Assembly: GCA_963513935.1 (NCBI GenBank)
Contig: OY740770.1
Span: 94,706,511 to 94,770,510, forward strand
Length of the DNA: 64,000 bases
Direction: 5' to 3'
Source of the DNA: Aphrophora alni
Lineage: Eukaryota; Arthropoda; Insecta; Hemiptera; Aphrophoridae
In this document: positions 63,416-64,000 of the stretch, piece after piece
Layout: each line of letters begins with the position of its first letter
How positions within the stretch are numbered: the stretch's first letter is position 1
Translations under genes and position numbers: made by a program
The notes under the pieces: model-generated
What the model was told of the DNA's origin: nothing
The model's input: only the letters and a program-made list of their open reading frames with translations
The model's database searches: none

Positions 63416-64000
63416 GTAAGTAAATCCAAGGCCTTATTTCGTATTATGTTATGCATATTGCTATTCTTATCTAGAGTACAAAATTTATATTTGTTCATTT
63501 ATTCTAATCACATAGTAGTAAAATAGATTTTTAAGCTACGAAAGATAATGTTTTCATTTATAAAACTATGTTTAGGCTAATTCTAACCTGTTTTAGCTTA
63601 CCCATTTATTTATAAAATGGCTATAAGTTGGCTATAGTTTACTTATTGTTATGATTTATGAAATTCATTTTGTATACTTCATCAGATAAGGGGATTAATC
63701 TAGATACTACTTGTCTGAAAATAATATGTCTGTTTATACTTTTATTTTATGGAATATCTAATACTTTGTCTGGTAATTGTTTACAAAGAAAGTTATTGCT
63801 TTTTTTTGCAATTTTTTTAAACCTAACCTAACCTACATACCTTATTTCTTAATAATAAAATAAGTTTTCAATGTGGAGCTAACTTCTTTACGAAAAAAAA
63901 AAAATTTCAATTTTTCTAGGTTAAGGTCCATTATGTGAATTAAGCATAAAATATTTACAGTAATACATACATACATATATAGGCTACCTACATGTAAATT
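63416..64000 (+). other. First intron of the p38 gene (partial)
   Basis: From the donor GTAAGTA to the window end. AT-rich, with CCTAACCTAACCTA near 63823-63835 and no further exon seen. Confidence 0.8.

Overview
The window is AT-rich eukaryotic DNA, almost certainly from an insect. It has split genes with GT-AG introns, insect-type transposable elements of many superfamilies, and one 200-base assembly gap (21001-21200). I cannot name the species; a large repeat-rich genome (for example a hemipteran) would fit, but that is a guess. There are no bacterial-style operons, no intact tRNA or rRNA genes and no CRISPR.

Host genes are few. On the minus strand lie exons of two LEPROT/VPS55-family (endospanin) genes. 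Copy A has exons at 40389-40463, 34487-34682 and 32623-32736 (stop codon included), with a candidate first exon at 58303-58318. Copy B lies downstream, with exons at 17599-17673 and 7235-7421 that match copy A exons 2 and 3 in length or near-length and in splice phase. On the plus strand, 63312-63415 is the first coding exon of a p38 MAP kinase, which continues beyond the right edge.

The rest is mostly mobile DNA. From left to right: a 456-bp hAT MITE (1915-2370); a decayed Tc1/mariner-superfamily element (4053-6247); a DNA transposon (8868-14294) split by a Jockey-type non-LTR retrotransposon with long open ORFs (9343-13590); a second, inverted copy of the 456-bp hAT MITE (15588-16043) beside a different hAT MITE (16085-16451); a tRNA-derived SINE trace (about 19093-19146); a non-LTR element with an intact 971-codon ORF sitting between two (TC)n arrays (21392-25241); a long-TIR MITE (30901-31641); a TTAA-flanked piggyBac-type MITE (33838-34245); a broken non-LTR element (35265-38045); a mobile-element protein relic (38890-39300); a solo or truncated LTR with a tRNA-Lys-like primer site (42774-44223); a mariner relic split by a second TTAA MITE (46520-47705); a long-TIR element with an unnamed transposase family (49372-51794); a hAT-type transposase relic (52082-52403); a (TA)n foldback; a pogo/Tigger deletion derivative (55297-56251); another long-TIR MITE (56948-57796); a Harbinger element (58558-60518); and a minisatellite built of two alternating unit types (61670-62324).

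The host genes and the elements do not form a pathway. The main biological points are the retained LEPROT/VPS55 duplication, the heavy insertion load in its introns and just upstream of its candidate first exon, and several datable nested insertions. Everything was read by eye from the sequence; family assignments rest on recognised motifs, not on searches.
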